From assembly GCF_002285795.1 (NCBI RefSeq), contig NZ_CP022961.1, positions 1-64,000 of the forward strand: a stretch of 64,000 nt of DNA, in the 5' to 3' direction. The position numbers were made by a program, and so were the translations under genes. Source of the stretch: Plantactinospora sp. KBS50. GTDB taxonomy: Bacteria > Actinomycetota > Actinomycetes > Mycobacteriales > Micromonosporaceae. The notes beneath the pieces were generated by a model that worked only from the letters and a program-made list of their open reading frames with translations, did no database searches and was not told where the DNA came from. Shown here piece after piece: positions 63,683 through 64,000 of this stretch; position 1 is the stretch's first letter; the number at the start of each line of letters is the position of its first letter.

Positions 63683-63698
63683 TGTTGCACGTGAAACA
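63683..63698. promoter_or_regulatory. parS-like ParB/Spo0J binding site
   Basis: TGTTGCACGTGAAACA matches the bacterial parS consensus TGTTNCACGTGAAACA at every fixed position and extends to a 20-base near-palindrome at 63681-63700. It sits in the gap between convergent genes, about 62 kb from oriC, where parS sites are expected. ParB binding is inferred. Confidence 0.8.
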
Positions 63699-63710
63699 GT
63701 CGGGGTCGGG

Positions 63711-64000
63711 TCAGCCGACCTGGTCGCGTACCTGTCGCTTGAGCCGGCCGAGGATCGCGGTGCCGCCCCGGACCCGCAGCGGGCTGATCGCCTGGGCCAG
63801 CCCCATCCGCTGATAGAGGTCGTCCGGCACCGCCAGCACCTCCTCGGCGCTCGCCCCGGCCAGCCCTTCGGCCAGGATGCCGGCGAACGCCCGGGTGGTC
63901 GGCGCCTCGGGCGGGCAGTCGAACCAAGTGGTCACGGTGCGGTCCGGATTGACCTCGGCAAGCAGGAAGAACGGGGTCTGGCACTCGGGGACCTGCTCCA
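63711..64000 (-). CDS. sufE: SufE-family cysteine desulfuration protein, 5' end outside window
   Basis: The minus-strand frame ends at 63711 and is open to the window edge. It contains EQVPECQTPFFLLAEVN with the sulfur-accepting Cys, CPPEAPTTRAFAGILAEGLAG, and LAQAISPLRVRGGTAILGRLKRQV, the C-terminal part of SufE. SufE takes persulfide from SufS for Fe-S cluster assembly. The N-terminus and any partner desulfurase gene lie beyond position 64000. Confidence 0.92.
   Translation of the reverse strand, partial: EQVPECQTPFFLLAEVNPDRTVTTWFDCPPEAPTTRAFAGILAEGLAGASAEEVLAVPDDLYQRMGLAQAISPLRVRGGTAILGRLKRQVRDQVG

Overview
The window is GC-rich actinobacterial DNA that starts inside dnaA and runs across the replication origin into the flanking chromosome. 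The order dnaA - oriC - dnaN - gnd - recF - DciA-type (DUF721) gene - gyrB - gyrA - DUF3566 gene - tRNA-Ile - DLW-39-type gene - tRNA-Ala is the conserved actinobacterial origin core. Having gnd between dnaN and recF, together with the general protein character, points to Micromonosporaceae (Micromonospora and relatives); the genus is an inference.

Layout. 1-12.8 kb: replication core with a DnaA-box-rich oriC and a second small DnaA-box pair between gyrB and gyrA. 12.9-17.1 kb: FecB/FecD/FecE-type importer followed by a DJ-1/PfpI-YHS fusion protein. 17.1-24.6 kb: an SdpABC-like peptide toxin operon (order C-A-B, minus strand) with an orphan NarL-type regulator, a divergent AfsR-like regulator with an extra N-terminal HTH, and a secreted Calx-beta-like protein. 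24.7-38.2 kb: small regulators and enzymes, including an AraC regulator, a DHFR-like protein, an iron-siderophore importer under a near-consensus IdeR/DmdR box, GNAT, maleylpyruvate-isomerase-like, TetR plus SDR with twin operators, LtrA, an ECF42-type sigma factor with a DGPF protein, and a hydrolase/MarR pair with three operator palindromes. 38.2-42.8 kb: a GH26 hydrolase, a BcsA-like synthase and a GT39-like membrane protein, which look like an exopolysaccharide operon. 42.9-47.6 kb: aromatic polyketide tailoring genes (cyclase, P450, monooxygenases) without a minimal PKS in view. 47.8-55.5 kb: secreted CBM2 protein, GNAT, L,D-transpeptidase, and an ABC exporter with a two-component system. 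55.5-64 kb: large CtpI-like P-type ATPase, a second two-component system, a truncated YbaK-like remnant, a parS-like site, and the 3' part of sufE.

Data caution. gyrA, the DUF3566 gene and the P-type ATPase (twice) are broken, and in all four places restoring a single base in a G/C run repairs the reading frame. Such a uniform pattern suggests homopolymer under-calling in the assembly rather than biology. The most interesting biology is the actinobacterial SDP-like operon without a recognisable immunity gene, the synthase/GH26 pair, the DJ-1-YHS importer operon, and the parS and extra DnaA-box sites.
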